Notes: generated by a model not told the origin, from the sequence alone. A stretch of 64,000 nucleotides of DNA from Streptoalloteichus tenebrarius (GCF_024171885.1 NZ_JAMTCP010000008.1:124001-188000); one strand, 5' to 3'; positions 9,345-20,750 are shown, counted from the stretch's first letter. Program-made: numbers and translations.

Positions 9345-10555
9345 CCGACGACCTCGGCCTGTTCACCGACACCTCCTCGGACGACGCCGGCTCGGGCGGG
9401 GGCGACGACGCGCCGTCGAGGCGCCGCGGGGGCAAGCGGCGCCGGCTCACGACGATCGCGTTCGTCGTCGCCGGCCTGCTGATCATCGGTGGCGGCGGCT
9501 GGTACGCGATGTCGTTGTTCGGCGGCCTCGGCGGGTACGAGGACTACGAGGGCTCCGGCGAGCAGGACGTCGTGGTCAAGGTCGAGCAGGGCGACCTGCT
9601 CGCCAAGATCGGCAGCCGGCTGAACCAGCAGGGCGTCGTCGCCAGCGTGAAGGCGTTCACCAGGGCCGCGGACAAGAACAGCAAGGCCAGCGCCGTGCAG
9701 GCCGGGTACTACGTCCTGAAGACGAAGATGTCCGGCGAGGCCGCCGTGGCCCGGCTGGTCGACCCCAAGTCCAGGGTCGGCTCCTTCGAGGTGCGGGGCG
9801 GCCAGCAGCTCGACGACACCACCGACAACGCCGGCAAGATCTACGAGGGGATCTTCACCAAGATCTCCAAGGCGAGCTGCGCGACCCTGAACGGCAAGGA
9901 CACCTGCGTCCCCGCCGACCAGCTCAAGGCCACGGCGGAGCAGACCGACCCCTCGGCGCTGGGCGTGCCGAGCTGGGCCGTGCCGAACGTGGCCAGGGCC
10001 GAGCCGAGGCGCCGGCTGGAGGGCCTGATCGTCCCCGGCACCTACGACGTCCGGCCCGGCTCCGACGCCGAGGAGCTGCTGCGCGAGGTGCTCCGGTCCT
10101 CCGCGCTGCGGTTGCAGGCCGCCGGGATGCCGGACAACACGGCCGACACCGGGTTCAGCCCGTACGAGATCCTGGTGATGGCGTCGCTGATCGAGCGCGA
10201 GGCGATCACCAAGGACTTCGGCAAGATCTCCAGGGTCATCTACAACCGCCTCGCCGTGAACCACAAGCTCGAGTTCGACTCGACCGTGAACTACCTGCTG
10301 TACAAGCAGCACATCACCACCGACGGCAACGCGCGGTCCGACCCCAGCCCGTACAACACCTACGTCTCCAAGGGCCTGCCCCCGACCCCCATCTCCGCGC
10401 CGAGCAAGCAGGCGATCGAGGCGGCGGTCAAGCCGGAGGCCGGCAAGTGGTTCTACTTCGTGGCCTGCGAGAAGGACGGCACGAGCTGCTTCTCCGAGAC
10501 CTACCCGGAGCAGCAGGAGAACGAGCGCAGGGCCAGGGCGAACGGGGTGTACTGA
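9341..10555 (+). CDS. mltG: Endolytic murein transglycosylase MltG (YceG-like)
   Basis: 404 residues. Cytoplasmic Arg-rich N-terminus (about 35 residues), one transmembrane helix (about residues 37-58, [20 protein letters not shown]), then the extracytoplasmic YceG domain. The catalytic glutamate lies in MASLIEREA (near residue 282), followed by [15 protein letters not shown] and [17 protein letters not shown], all diagnostic. It cleaves nascent peptidoglycan strands to set glycan length. The GTG start overlaps the ruvX stop (GTGA). Confidence 0.96.
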   Translation: MTDDLGLFTDTSSDDAGSGGGDDAPSRRRGGKRRRLTTIAFVVAGLLIIGGGGWYAMSLFGGLGGYEDYEGSGEQDVVVKVEQGDLLAKIGSRLNQQGVVASVKAFTRAADKNSKASAVQAGYYVLKTKMSGEAAVARLVDPKSRVGSFEVRGGQQLDDTTDNAGKIYEGIFTKISKASCATLNGKDTCVPADQLKATAEQTDPSALGVPSWAVPNVARAEPRRRLEGLIVPGTYDVRPGSDAEELLREVLRSSALRLQAAGMPDNTADTGFSPYEILVMASLIEREAITKDFGKISRVIYNRLAVNHKLEFDSTVNYLLYKQHITTDGNARSDPSPYNTYVSKGLPPTPISAPSKQAIEAAVKPEAGKWFYFVACEKDGTSCFSETYPEQQENERRARANGVY

Positions 10556-10575
10556 GCCGGGGGACGGGCACTCCC

Positions 10576-10581
10576 TAGGCT
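10576..10581 (+). promoter_or_regulatory. -10 element for probable leaderless aroE transcript
   Basis: TAGGCT, a good actinobacterial -10 hexamer, ends 7 nt before GTG at 10589. The expected transcription start therefore coincides with the start codon, and no Shine-Dalgarno sequence is present. No convincing -35 hexamer is visible. Confidence 0.55.
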
Positions 10582-10588
10582 GGTGGGC

Positions 10589-11443
10589 GTGACATCTCGG
10601 AGGGCGGCGGTCGTCGGGTCGCCGATCGAGCACTCGCTGTCCCCGGTCCTGCACCGCGCCGCCTACGCGGCCCTCGGCCTCGACGGCTGGACCTACGACC
10701 GCGTCGAGTGCGACGACACCCGGCTGCCAGCGCTGCTCGCCTCGCTCGGCCCGGAGTGGGCCGGGCTCTCCGTGACCATGCCGGGCAAGCGCGTCGCCCT
10801 GGCCGTCGCCGACGAGACGACCGAGCGCGCGGACGTCGTGGGCGCCGCGAACACCCTGGTCCGGCTGCCGGGCGGCGGCTGGCGCGCGGACTGCACGGAC
10901 GTCGACGGCGTGGTGGGCGCGCTCAGGGCCGCAGGCGGGTACCGGCGCGGAGCCGGTGGTTCGGCGGTGGTTCTCGGCGCCGGCGGGACGGCGTTGGCCG
11001 CGTTGGCCGGGCTGGTGGAGTTGGGCGTGACCGAGGCGCGGTTGGTGGTGCGGGAGCCGGCGAGGGCGGGCGACGCGGCGCGCTGCGCGGAGCGCCTCGG
11101 GCTCCACCTGGAGACGCTGCGCTGGGCCGAGGTGGACCTCGGCGCGTTGGCGGCCGGGGCCGACGTCGCGATCAGCACCGTGCCGGCCGGGGTCGCGGAC
11201 GCCGAGGCGGAGCGGCTGGCCGAGGCGCCCTGCGTGTTGGACGTGGTCTACCACCCGTGGCCGACGCCGTTGGCCAGCGCGGTGGCCGCCCGAGGGGGAC
11301 GCCTGGCCACCGGGCTGGACATGTTGCTGCACCAGGCTTTCGGGCAGGTCGAACAGTTCACCGGGCGGAGCGCCCCCAAGGCCGCCATGCGGGACGCGTT
11401 GCGCTCCGCCACCGGCGACGTGCTGCCGCTTCCCCTCGACTGA
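10589..11443 (+). CDS. aroE: Shikimate dehydrogenase
   Basis: 284 residues. NADPH-dependent reduction of 3-dehydroshikimate to shikimate. Motifs: shikimate-binding GSPIEHSLSPVLHRAAY at the N-terminus, catalytic lysine in LSVTMPGKR (near residue 67), NTLVR and CTDVDGVVGAL, the Rossmann loop VVLGAGGTALAAL, and the C-terminal GLDMLLHQAFGQVEQFTG. GTG at 10589 is preferred because it fits leaderless initiation; an in-frame GTG at 10583 is the alternative. It follows mltG, the usual actinobacterial order. Confidence 0.95.
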   Translation: MTSRRAAVVGSPIEHSLSPVLHRAAYAALGLDGWTYDRVECDDTRLPALLASLGPEWAGLSVTMPGKRVALAVADETTERADVVGAANTLVRLPGGGWRADCTDVDGVVGALRAAGGYRRGAGGSAVVLGAGGTALAALAGLVELGVTEARLVVREPARAGDAARCAERLGLHLETLRWAEVDLGALAAGADVAISTVPAGVADAEAERLAEAPCVLDVVYHPWPTPLASAVAARGGRLATGLDMLLHQAFGQVEQFTGRSAPKAAMRDALRSATGDVLPLPLD

Positions 11444-11522
11444 GCGCGCGGCGGCGACCACTCGGAGGACCACCAGGACGTGTCCTCGAAGTTGGTGTGG
11501 CCGATCTGTTTGCTCCCGGGGC

Positions 11523-11567
11523 GTGGTGCGCAGGCACGAATTGACCGACGAGCAGTGGCAGGCGTGA
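11523..11567 (+). pseudogene. N-terminal stub of an IS5-family transposase
   Basis: A short open frame reads VVRRHELTDEQWQA then stops at TGA (11565-11567). RRHELTD-x-QW is the characteristic N-terminus of many actinobacterial IS5-family transposases; the rest of the transposase is missing. It is followed by unrelated sequence and a terminator. I see nothing else coding in 11444-11716. The match is short, so confidence is moderate. Confidence 0.55.
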
Positions 11568-11635
11568 GGACAGACCCCAGGAGGCGAGCGTCGCGCCTAC
11601 TGCCGCAGGGACCGGCTCGAAGACCGGAAAGTGAA

Positions 11636-11675
11636 GGGTCCCACCGTCCGGTCGGGGGCTCGGACGGTGGGACCC
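11636..11675. terminator. Hairpin terminator between aroE and ptsH
   Basis: Perfect 15-bp stem GGGTCCCACCGTCCG / CGGACGGTGGGACCC around a 10-nt loop (11651-11660). It lies between convergent aroE (+) and ptsH (-), so it could act in both directions. No clear U-tract, as is common in high-GC actinobacteria. Confidence 0.8.
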
Positions 11676-11716
11676 CGTGCCCGGCGCGGGGCCGGGCCTC
11701 ACTGTGGTTCTCGCGC

Positions 11717-11986
11717 TCAGCTCTCGTCGAGGTCGGTCGCGATGAGCGCGGCGACCGCGTCCAGCGCGGTCTCGGCGCCCTCGCCCTCGGCGGCGAGCAC
11801 GACCTCGTCGCCGTGCATGGCGCCCAGCGTCATCAGCCCCAGGACGCTGGCGGCCTCCACCGGCTGGCCGCCCTCCTTGCGGATGGTGACCTTCGCCGGC
11901 TGCTCGGCGGCGGTCCTGGCGAGCACGGCGGCGGGCCGGGCGTGCAGGCCGACCTTGCTGGCGACGACGACCCGTCGTTCCGGCAT
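11717..11986 (-). CDS. ptsH: Phosphocarrier protein HPr
   Basis: 89 residues. PTS phosphocarrier. The phosphorylated histidine is in KVGLHARPAA (near residue 15). The downstream region AASVLGLMTLGAMHGDEV contains the conserved Ser-46 region without an obvious regulatory serine context, as in other actinobacteria. ATG at 11986 has GGAGAGAGGGATC upstream. It is the last gene of the leftward dasR-EIIC-ptsH set; no ptsI (enzyme I) is present in the window. Confidence 0.95.
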   Translation of the reverse strand: MPERRVVVASKVGLHARPAAVLARTAAEQPAKVTIRKEGGQPVEAASVLGLMTLGAMHGDEVVLAAEGEGAETALDAVAALIATDLDES

Positions 11987-12021
11987 GCTGATCCCTCTCT
12001 CCTTCGGTCGGGTGGCGACGC

Positions 12022-13305
12022 TCAGGCCCTGGTGGCCCGGGTCGTGCGGGTGGTCTCGCCGGTGGTCTCCACGTCGGTGGCGGCGTCCTCGTCCTCGCGG
12101 CCCGGCGTGCGCAGGTTCCACTTCTTGATCACGAACCGGAACACGACGTAGTAGATGACCGCGTAACCGAGGCCGACCGGGATGACCAGCCACGCGTTCG
12201 TGGAGATGCCCCAGTTCAGCACGTAGTCGATCGCGCCGGCGGAGAACGTGAATCCGGTGTGGACGTCCAGCGCGTTCATCAGCGCGTGCGAGGTGCCGGT
12301 CAGGAAGGCGTGGATGAAGTACAGCGGCCACGCCACGAACATGAACGAGAACTCCAGCGGCTCGGTCACGCCGGTGAGGAACGAGGTCAGGGCGGCGGAG
12401 AGCATGATGCCGCCGACGACCTTGCGCTGCTTCGGCCTGGCGCACTGCCAGATGGCGAGCGCCGCCGCGGGCAGGGCGAACATGAAGATCGGGAAGAAGC
12501 CGCTCTGGAAGGCGCCGGCGTCCGGGTCGTGGGCCTTGATGAACCGGTTGATGTCGCCCTTCTCGCCGCCGAACTCGCCGAAGACGAACCAGACGAAGGT
12601 GTTGATGATGTGGTGCAGGCCGAACGGCAGCAGCAGGCGGTTGATCACGCCGTAGGCGGCGCCGCCGATCACCGCGCTGCCGGTGATCGCCTCACCGATC
12701 CCGGTGATGCCCGCGTCGAACAGCGGGAACAGCAGGCCGAGCACGACACCGAGCACGACCATGGCCGCCGCGGTGATGATCGGCACGAACCGCCGGCCGC
12801 CGAAGAAGGCCAGGTACGGCGGCAGCTTCACCCGGTGGTACTTCTGCCACAACTGGGCGGAGACCAGACCGGCGATCAGGCCGGTCAGCACGCCGTAGGG
12901 CCACTTCTGCGGCATGACGCCCACGGCGTCGGCGATCGCGGTGGCGTCGGGCTTGCCGGGCACCGGCTGCGGGTCGAACGTCATGACCACCCGGCTCAGC
13001 ACCAGGTAGCCGACGACGGCGGCCAGCGCGGTGGAGCCGTCGGACTTGCGGGCGAAGCCGATCGCGACGCCCACCGCGAACAGCAGCGGCAGGTAGTCGA
13101 ACAGGACGCCGCCGGCGCCGCCGATGATCTCGGCGACCTTGAGCGTCCTCAGCACCTCGAAGCGGCCGAGCAGGTCGTCCTGGCCGAGGCGGAGCAGCAG
13201 ACCGGCCGCGGGCAACGCGGCGATCGGCAGCATCAGGCTGCGGCCCAGCCGTTGGAGGACGGCCAGGCCCTTGATGTCGCGTGCTCCCGCGGGATTGGCG
13301 CTCAT
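12022..13305 (-). CDS. PTS EIIC component, GlcNAc/glucose family
   Basis: 427 residues. Integral membrane sugar-transport subunit of the Glc/GlcNAc (NagE/PtsG) EIIC family. Typical features are an opening RLGRSLMLPIAALPAAGLLL, the hydrophobic span GGAGGVLFDYLPLLFAVGVA, LPFGLHHIINTFVWF, the substrate-site region GVTEPLEFSFMFVAWPLY, and HALMNALDVHTGFTFSAG. No EIIB or EIIA domain is fused; those are the separate genes at 14392 and 14622. This matches the split NagE2/NagF arrangement of Streptomyces GlcNAc uptake, so GlcNAc is the likely substrate. ATG at 13305 overlaps the dasR TGA (ATGA). Confidence 0.9.
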   Translation of the reverse strand: MSANPAGARDIKGLAVLQRLGRSLMLPIAALPAAGLLLRLGQDDLLGRFEVLRTLKVAEIIGGAGGVLFDYLPLLFAVGVAIGFARKSDGSTALAAVVGYLVLSRVVMTFDPQPVPGKPDATAIADAVGVMPQKWPYGVLTGLIAGLVSAQLWQKYHRVKLPPYLAFFGGRRFVPIITAAAMVVLGVVLGLLFPLFDAGITGIGEAITGSAVIGGAAYGVINRLLLPFGLHHIINTFVWFVFGEFGGEKGDINRFIKAHDPDAGAFQSGFFPIFMFALPAAALAIWQCARPKQRKVVGGIMLSAALTSFLTGVTEPLEFSFMFVAWPLYFIHAFLTGTSHALMNALDVHTGFTFSAGAIDYVLNWGISTNAWLVIPVGLGYAVIYYVVFRFVIKKWNLRTPGREDEDAATDVETTGETTRTTRATRA

Positions 13306-14120
13306 CGGGAACCTCCCTGGGCGGGGTGGGGACCGGAACCCGGGACGTTCCGGTCGAGCTGCATGGTCACCTGGTATAGATCGCCCCGGTACCAGGACGT
13401 CATGTCCTCGACGGGCTCCCCGTGGGCGCTGGCCACCCGCCGGAAGGCGAGCAGCGGGCTGCCGGGGCGGACGTCGAGCGAGCGCGCGGTCGCGGGGTCG
13501 GCGGTCTCGGCCCAGACGGTCTGCCGGCCGCTGTCGAGCACCACGCCGTACTCCTGCGCGAGCAGCCCGTACAGCGAGCCGGTCAGGTCGTGGCGGAGGA
13601 GGCCGGGCAGCAGGCGGGGGCCGTACCAGCCCCGTTCCACCGAGATCGGGGTGCCGTCGGCGGTGCGCAGCCGCTCCAGCCAGTAGGCGGGCTCGCCGGG
13701 GGAGAGCGCCAGCGCGTGGGCGGTCGCCGGCGGCGGGACCCGCTCCTCGGCGGCGAGCACGACCGTGCCCGGCTCCATGCCCCGCTGCCGCATATCCTCC
13801 GTGAACGACTCCAGGTAGAGCTGGGCCTCGACGCGGGGGCGGGCGGTGAACGTGCCCCTGCCCCTGGCCCTGGTCAGCAGCCCGTCGGCCACCAGTTGGC
13901 CGATCGCCTCGCGGACGGTCAGGCGGGAGACTCCGTAGCGGGCGGCCAGCTCGCGCTCGGACGGCACGGGGGAGCCGGGCGGCAGCTCGTGCTCGGCGAG
14001 CCGGCGCAGGATCTCGCGGAGCTGCGCGTGCTTGGGCGTGGGGCCGTCCAGCAGACGGGGAGTGGTGGCCGGGTGGTCGGAGTCGGGGGACCCCGTTCCC
14101 GGGCGTGCCTCGTCGGGCAC
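13302..14120 (-). CDS. dasR: GntR/HutC-family regulator, DasR-like
   Basis: 272 residues. N-terminal winged helix (PKHAQLREILRRLAEHELPPGSPVPSERELAARYGVSRLTVREA, about residues 28-72) followed by a UTRA ligand domain (EPAYWLERLRTADGTPISVERGW onwards). In Streptomyces DasR represses GlcNAc PTS genes and is released by glucosamine-6-phosphate. Identity as DasR is inferred from family, its place beside EIIC/EIIB/EIIA and HPr genes, and a dre-like site in the divergent promoter. The GTG start has AGGGAGGTG upstream. Confidence 0.85.
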   Translation of the reverse strand: MPDEARPGTGSPDSDHPATTPRLLDGPTPKHAQLREILRRLAEHELPPGSPVPSERELAARYGVSRLTVREAIGQLVADGLLTRARGRGTFTARPRVEAQLYLESFTEDMRQRGMEPGTVVLAAEERVPPPATAHALALSPGEPAYWLERLRTADGTPISVERGWYGPRLLPGLLRHDLTGSLYGLLAQEYGVVLDSGRQTVWAETADPATARSLDVRPGSPLLAFRRVASAHGEPVEDMTSWYRGDLYQVTMQLDRNVPGSGPHPAQGGSR

Positions 14121-14222
14121 GGCGCACCTCCCTGTGCTGGCCTGCGTGGATGTCGGCGTGGTCGACCGGGGCGCCGGACGTGTCCCGCCCCCGTGGTCAC
14201 CGGCCGTCCGCCATTGGTACGG

Positions 14223-14238
14223 TCCGGTCTAAACCAGT
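14223..14238. promoter_or_regulatory. dre-like DasR operator
   Basis: TCCGGTCTAAACCAGT matches the DasR-responsive element ACTGGTCTAGACCAGT at 13 of 16 positions, including the GGTCTA and ACCAGT halves. It lies between divergent dasR-EIIC-ptsH and EIIB-EIIA, so it may control both directions. The rest of 14121-14391 holds no gene. Confidence 0.8.
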
Positions 14239-14391
14239 TTGCGCCCGGCAGGATGCGCTTCCACCCGAACGGGTGTCAACTGCGGGCCGACGGACGTTGG
14301 CCGAGCCGTAACCTGCGGGCGCTCGACCCGACACCCGGCGCGACCAGCCGGAGCACGGCCGCTCCGGCGAACGGACTTCCAGGAGGACCAG

Positions 14392-14625
14392 GTGGCAGAC
14401 AAGGCGGCGGCGATCCTCGCCGGTCTCGGCGGATCGGACAACATCGAGGAGATCGAGGCCTGCATCACCCGGCTGCGGTGCGAGGTGAAGGACGCGGCGC
14501 TGGTGGACCAGGCGGCGCTGAAGGCCGCCGGCGCCCACGGCGTGATGCAGCAGGGCACCGTGGTGCAGGTCGTGGTGGGCCCGGAGGCCGACACCCTGGC
14601 CGAGGACATCGAGGACCTGCGGTGA
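14392..14625 (+). CDS. PTS EIIB component (NagF-like)
   Basis: 77 residues, the size of a free EIIB-Glc/GlcNAc domain. The phosphorylated cysteine is in ACITRLRCEVKD (near residue 31). It transfers phosphate from EIIA to sugar bound by EIIC. GTG at 14392 is chosen because AGGAGGA lies about 5 nt upstream; longer in-frame readings are non-conserved. Its stop overlaps the EIIA GTG (GTGA). Confidence 0.92.
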   Translation: MADKAAAILAGLGGSDNIEEIEACITRLRCEVKDAALVDQAALKAAGAHGVMQQGTVVQVVVGPEADTLAEDIEDLR

Positions 14626-15077
14626 CCCTGCGTGTCCTGAGCCCGGTCGCGGGCACGGTGGTGCCGCTGACCGAGGTGCCCGACCCGGTGTTCGCGCAGG
14701 CGATGGTCGGCCCGGGGATCGCGGTCGACCCCGACCGCGCGGCGGGCGACGCGGTCGCCCCGGTCGACGGCACGGTCGTGACGCTGCACCCGCACGCGTT
14801 CGTCGTGGCCACCGAGGGCGGCGCGGCGGTGCTCGTGCACCTGGGGATCGACACCGTCCAGCTCAAGGGCGAGGGCTTCACCCTGCACGTCGTCAAGGGC
14901 GAGGCCGTCCGCGCCGGCCAGCGGATGATCAGTTGGGACCCCTCGGCCATCGAGGCCGGCGGCAAGTCCCCGGTCTGCCCGGTGATCGCGCTGGACGCGC
15001 CGGCCGAGGCGCTGGTCGACGTGCGGGCGAACGGCCCGGTCGCGGCCGGCGAGCCGCTCTTCACCTGGCAGCGCTGA
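14622..15077 (+). CDS. crr: PTS EIIA component, glucose family
   Basis: 151 residues. EIIA-Glc/Crr family: SPVAGTVVPLTEVPDPVFA at the N-terminus, then HPHAFVV (first active-site histidine) and AVLVHLGIDTVQLKGEGF with the phosphorylated histidine near residue 69. Receives phosphate from HPr and passes it to the EIIB just upstream. Last gene of the rightward pair, followed by a terminator. Confidence 0.95.
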   Translation: MTLRVLSPVAGTVVPLTEVPDPVFAQAMVGPGIAVDPDRAAGDAVAPVDGTVVTLHPHAFVVATEGGAAVLVHLGIDTVQLKGEGFTLHVVKGEAVRAGQRMISWDPSAIEAGGKSPVCPVIALDAPAEALVDVRANGPVAAGEPLFTWQR

Positions 15078-15100
15078 GCCGCCTCGGGAGGCGATGACGC

Positions 15101-15132
15101 GAAGGGGACGTCCGGTGGGGCGTCCCCTTCGT
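15101..15132 (+). terminator. Terminator after EIIA gene
   Basis: Stem CGAAGGGGACG / CGTCCCCTTCG (11 bp) with a 10-nt loop, followed by TTCGCTCG. It lies 23 bp past the EIIA stop. Confidence 0.8.
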
Positions 15133-15290
15133 TCGCTCGCACGCGGCGCCGTCGTCTGAATCGATCCGTGGTGTCGCGAGAACGAGGGTTCGCCCGCCGG
15201 TGTGGCACGGGTGGCGACGGATTCGCATGACACGCGGCGACCCGCCCTGACCAGCGCGAATTTGTCGTGGCTCGGCCGCACCCTGTCGGC

Positions 15291-15992
15291 ATGACCGAGA
15301 CGATGCGCGCAGTTGTTCTGACGGTGGTGGCGGCAGGCGTGGGAGCGCTCCTGGGAGTCGGCGGACGCCTTCTCCTGCGCCGGCTCCGACGCGGTGTCGC
15401 CGTGCGACCCCCATGGTGCGAGATCGCCGTCGGCGGGCTCACCGCCGTCGTCGGCGCCCGCGCCACGGCGGGACACCTCACGCCGACATGGGCGCCGGTT
15501 CCCGTCGCACTGGGCTGGCTCGCCGTGCTGCTCACCGCGACGGACCTGGCCCGCCGCCGGCTCCCCGACGCCCTGACCCTGCCCGCCTACCCCGGCGTGG
15601 CGGCACTCCTCGGCGTCGCGGCCTGGGGCGGGGCCGGCCCCGGCCTCGTCGGGCGGGCATTGGCCGGCGCGGCGGTCTTCGGGTGCGCCCACGCGCTGGT
15701 CCACCTCGCGGCGCCCTCGGCCATGGGCGCGGGGGACGTGAAGCTCGCCGGGGTCCTCGGCGCCGTGCTGGCCGCGGTGGACTGGGCCGCCCTGCTCGTC
15801 GCGGCGTTCGGGGCGAACCTGCTGACCGCCCTCCTCGGCCTCCTGACGCCGGCGCGGTGCCGGGACGGACCGGCGTCGTCCCCCGGGGCGCGCGCGGTGC
15901 CGCACGGACCCGGGCTCCTCGCCGCCACCTGGTTGGTCGCCGCGTTCCCCGGCGAGGCGGTCTTCGCAGGTGATCGGACGTCCCCGTGGTGA
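15291..15992 (+). CDS. Prepilin peptidase (A24/type IV leader peptidase family)
   Basis: 233 residues, strongly hydrophobic with about six to seven membrane segments. The two catalytic aspartates appear as [12 protein letters not shown] and GAGDVKLAG (the GxGD signature). It lacks the N-terminal methyltransferase domain of full-length PilD, like the short A24 enzymes of actinobacteria that process Flp/Tad or class III prepilins. No pilin genes are in the window. A short A24 peptidase beside aroC is common in actinomycetes. Start ATG 15291; ATG 15303 is an alternative. Confidence 0.85.
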   Translation: MTETMRAVVLTVVAAGVGALLGVGGRLLLRRLRRGVAVRPPWCEIAVGGLTAVVGARATAGHLTPTWAPVPVALGWLAVLLTATDLARRRLPDALTLPAYPGVAALLGVAAWGGAGPGLVGRALAGAAVFGCAHALVHLAAPSAMGAGDVKLAGVLGAVLAAVDWAALLVAAFGANLLTALLGLLTPARCRDGPASSPGARAVPHGPGLLAATWLVAAFPGEAVFAGDRTSPW

Positions 15993-16035
15993 CCTCGCGG
16001 GCGGTCCCCCGCCCGGGACATGGCAGGATCGGGGG

Positions 16036-17292
16036 GTGCTGCGCTGGATGACCGCTGGGGAGTCGCACGGGCCGGCGCTGGTCGCCGTGCTGGAGGGCTT
16101 GGTGGCCGGGGTCGAGGTGACGAGCGCGGACGTGGCCACGCAGTTGGCCCGCCGCCGGCTCGGCCACGGCCGGGGCGCCCGGATGAAGTTCGAGGCCGAC
16201 GAGGTGGAGTTCCTCGGCGGCGTGCGGCACGGGCGCACCATGGGCGGCCCGGTGGCGGTGCGCGTGGGCAACAGCGAGTGGCCCCGGTGGGAGAAGGTCA
16301 TGTCTCCCGACCCGGTCGACCCCGCCGAGATCGCCCACCTGTCCCGCAACGCGCCGCTGACCCGGCCCCGTCCCGGCCACGCCGACCTGCCGGGCATGCA
16401 GAAGTACGGCTTCTCCGACGCCCGGCCGGTGCTGGAGCGGGCGAGCGCCAGGGAGACCGCCGCGCGCACCGCGCTCGGCACGGTGGCCAGGGCGTTCCTG
16501 CGGCAGGCGCTGGGCGTCGAGGTGCTCAGCCACGTGGTCTCGATCGGCGAGGTCGACGTGCCCGAGGACGCCGTGCTGCCCGGCCCCGGCGACCTGGCCG
16601 CGATCGACGAGAACCCGGTGCGCTGCTTCGACCAGCGCGCCAGCGAGGCGATGGTGGCCGAGGTCGACGCCGCGAAGAAGGACGGCGACACCCTCGGCGG
16701 CGTGGTCGAGGTGCTGGCCTACGGCCTGCCGCCGGGGCTGGGCTCGCACGTGCACTGGGACCGCCGGCTCGACTCCCGGCTCGCCGGCGCGCTCATGGGC
16801 ATCCAGGCGATCAAGGGTGTCGAGGTCGGCGACGGGTTCACCACGGCGCGCCGGCGGGGCAGCCGGGCGCACGACGAGATCGAGCCGGCCGGCGGGGTCA
16901 CCGGCGTGACCCGGCGGTCCAACCGGGCCGGCGGGCTGGAGGGCGGCATCACCAACGGCGAGCCACTGCGCGTGCGCGCCGCGATGAAGCCCATCTCCAC
17001 CGTGCCCCGCGCGCTGTCCACTGTGGACGTCGCAACCGGGGGCCCGGCGGTGGCGATCAGCCAGCGCTCCGACGCGTGTGCCGTGCCGGCGGCCGGGGTG
17101 GTGGCCGAGGCCATGGTCGCCCTGGTGCTGGCGGACGCGGTGCTGGAGAAGTTTGGCGGCGACTCGATCGCCGAGACCCGGCGCAACGCCGAGTCCTACC
17201 TCGCGGAGCTGCGCGCGGCGGCCGAGCGCCGAGCCCAGTCCACTGTGGACCAGGAGGCCGGGTCGGCGGCCCAGGGGGAGGACCGGCGATGA
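16036..17292 (+). CDS. aroC: Chorismate synthase
   Basis: 418 residues. FMN-dependent conversion of EPSP to chorismate. Signatures: [18 protein letters not shown] (signature 1), [29 protein letters not shown] (signature 2), and [12 protein letters not shown]. The predicted start GTG 16036 opens [12 protein letters not shown]. It has a -10-like CAGGAT 7 nt upstream and no ribosome site, so the transcript may be leaderless. Two exact GTCCACTGTGGAC palindromes lie inside (17016-17028 and 17238-17250), both encoding S-T-V-D. The gene ends in an ATGA overlap with aroK. Confidence 0.97.
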   Translation: MLRWMTAGESHGPALVAVLEGLVAGVEVTSADVATQLARRRLGHGRGARMKFEADEVEFLGGVRHGRTMGGPVAVRVGNSEWPRWEKVMSPDPVDPAEIAHLSRNAPLTRPRPGHADLPGMQKYGFSDARPVLERASARETAARTALGTVARAFLRQALGVEVLSHVVSIGEVDVPEDAVLPGPGDLAAIDENPVRCFDQRASEAMVAEVDAAKKDGDTLGGVVEVLAYGLPPGLGSHVHWDRRLDSRLAGALMGIQAIKGVEVGDGFTTARRRGSRAHDEIEPAGGVTGVTRRSNRAGGLEGGITNGEPLRVRAAMKPISTVPRALSTVDVATGGPAVAISQRSDACAVPAAGVVAEAMVALVLADAVLEKFGGDSIAETRRNAESYLAELRAAAERRAQSTVDQEAGSAAQGEDRR

Positions 17293-17804
17293 GTCCGGTG
17301 GTCGTCCTGGTCGGCCCGCCGGGGTCGGGCAAGACCACCATCGGCGAGTTGCTGGCCGAGCGGCTGGGCGTCGCCTTCCGCGACACCGACGCCGACGTCG
17401 AGGCGACGGCCGGCCGGAGCGTGTCGGAGATCTTCACCGAGGACGGCGAGCCGGTGTTCCGGGCCATGGAGGAGCGGGCCGTGGCCGCCGCCCTGGCGGA
17501 GCACGACGGCGTGCTGGCCCTCGGCGGCGGCGCGGTGCTGTCGGCCGAGACCAGGCGGCGGCTCGCCGGGCACCCCGTCGTCTTCCTCAACGTGGGCCTG
17601 GCCGAGGGCGTGCGCCGCACCGGCCTGTCCACCGCCCGGCCGTTGCTGGCCGGGGTGAACCCGAGGGCGACGTTCCGGACGTTGCTGGAGGCCCGCCTCC
17701 CGCTTTACCGCGAGGTGGCCTCGGTGGAGGTCACCACCGACGAGCGGTCGCCCGACGAGGTGGCCGACTCGGTGCTGGCCGGCCTGTCGGGGTGCGGCGG
17801 CTGA
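17289..17804 (+). CDS. aroK: Shikimate kinase
   Basis: 171 residues. Walker [10 protein letters not shown] (near residue 9), [18 protein letters not shown] with the shikimate-binding aspartate, [16 protein letters not shown] in the Walker B position, and the lid arginine in [10 protein letters not shown] overlaps the aroC stop (ATGA). In most relatives aroB follows directly, but here a foreign-looking ATPase gene intervenes. Confidence 0.96.
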   Translation: MSPVVVLVGPPGSGKTTIGELLAERLGVAFRDTDADVEATAGRSVSEIFTEDGEPVFRAMEERAVAAALAEHDGVLALGGGAVLSAETRRRLAGHPVVFLNVGLAEGVRRTGLSTARPLLAGVNPRATFRTLLEARLPLYREVASVEVTTDERSPDEVADSVLAGLSGCGG

Positions 17805-17853
17805 CGCGGTGATGCGATGAACCCGAATCGTCCGTGACAGGAGCGGGGACACA

Positions 17854-19097
17854 GTGACGACCGGCGACAGCGGGAGCTTCCGGGATCTTCCCCTCCGAAC
17901 GCGGTCACGCCCGCCGCGGATTATCACCCTGAGGGTGAGGAGGTACCGGGCGCTCCGGGACATCCAGCTCGAGAAGCTTTCTGGCATGACGGTCCTCATC
18001 GGGCCGAACGGGAGTGGGAAGTCGACCCTCTTCGACGTGTTCGCCTTCCTGGACGCCTGCTTCTCCAAAGGGGTCTGGGCCGCCTGCGAGGAACGAGGCG
18101 GCCTCGGTGACATCAGGTCCAGGGGAACCCACGGTCCCGTGGCGGTGGAGCTGGAGTACCGCGAGTGGCCTCCCGACTTCGGCCCCCAGGGGCGGTTGCT
18201 CCACTATCAGTTGGAGGTCGACGAGCGGGATGGGCGTCCCGTCGTCTCGCGGGAGACGCTGCGCTGGAAGGGGAACCCAGGACCGGGCCGGAGCAGGTCC
18301 ATCCTGAACTTCGAGAACGGCCAGGGCGAGGTCTTCGACGAGGGGAGTGGAAGCCGCCGCGAGGAGGCGTTGGCTGAGCCGGACATGCTCGCGGTGAACA
18401 CTCTGGGACAACTCAAGGGGCACCCGAGGATCGAGGCGCTGCGACGGTTCATCTCGGGCTGGTATCTCTCGTACTTCTCGTCCGAGGAGGCCCGGGGGGT
18501 GCCCCGGTCCGGCCCCCAGGAGCGGTTGACGCGCACGGCCGACAACCTGGGAAACGTTCTTCAGTACCTGAAGCAGCGGGACCCGTCGCGGCTGCGGTCC
18601 GTGCTCGGGGCGCTGCGCGACACCGTCCCTGGACTGGAACGAGCCGATTACGAGACCACTGTTGACGGGCGTCTTGTCGTCCTTTTCAAGGACAAGCCGT
18701 TCCAGCAGCCGGTGCTCTCGAAGTTCGCCTCGGACGGCACGGTGAAGATGCTCGCCTATCTCGTGTTGCTGTCCGACCCCACTCCGCCGCCGTTCATCGG
18801 GATCGAGGAGCCCGAGAACCAGCTCTACCACTCTCTGCTTCCCGGACTCGCCGACCTCTGTCGGCAGGCAGCGGATCGCTCTCAGGTGTTGGTCACGACG
18901 CATTCGCACGAGTTCGTCAACGCTTGTCAGCCCAACGAGGTGATCGCGTTGTACCGGGAGTCCGACGGTTTCACCCGAGCGGTTCCGGCTGCTCATAACC
19001 CGTCGGTTCGCGCCATGCTGGAAAGTGGGGGGAAGCTCGGACACCTCTGGCAGGAGGGTTATTTCGACGTACCGCGTCCGATCACGCCGGGTGAGAC

Positions 19098-19107
<10 letters not shown>
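17854..19107 (+). CDS. AAA/ABC-type ATPase of a putative defence pair (AAA_21/AAA_15-like)
   Basis: 417 residues. Stand-alone ABC-like ATPase of the OLD/RecF group. Walker A is LIGPNGSGKSTLFD (residues 47-60). An SDGT signature, FASDGTVKMLAYLVLL, appears near residue 292. Walker B is FIGIEEPENQLY (near residue 318), and the switch histidine is in VLVTTHSHEF (near residue 349). No DNA-binding or transporter domain is seen. Its reading frame overlaps the next gene by 10 nt. It sits between aroK and aroB with visibly lower GC and more A/T-ending codons than its neighbours, suggesting acquisition. ATPases of this type pair with nuclease or Toprim partners in PARIS, Gabija and OLD systems. GTG 17854 is assumed; an in-frame GTG at about 17935 just before RRYRALRD is possible. 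Confidence 0.82.
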
Positions 19108-20728
<1,621 letters not shown>

Positions 20729-20750
20729 GCCGCCGGGGCCGGCGGCGCGA

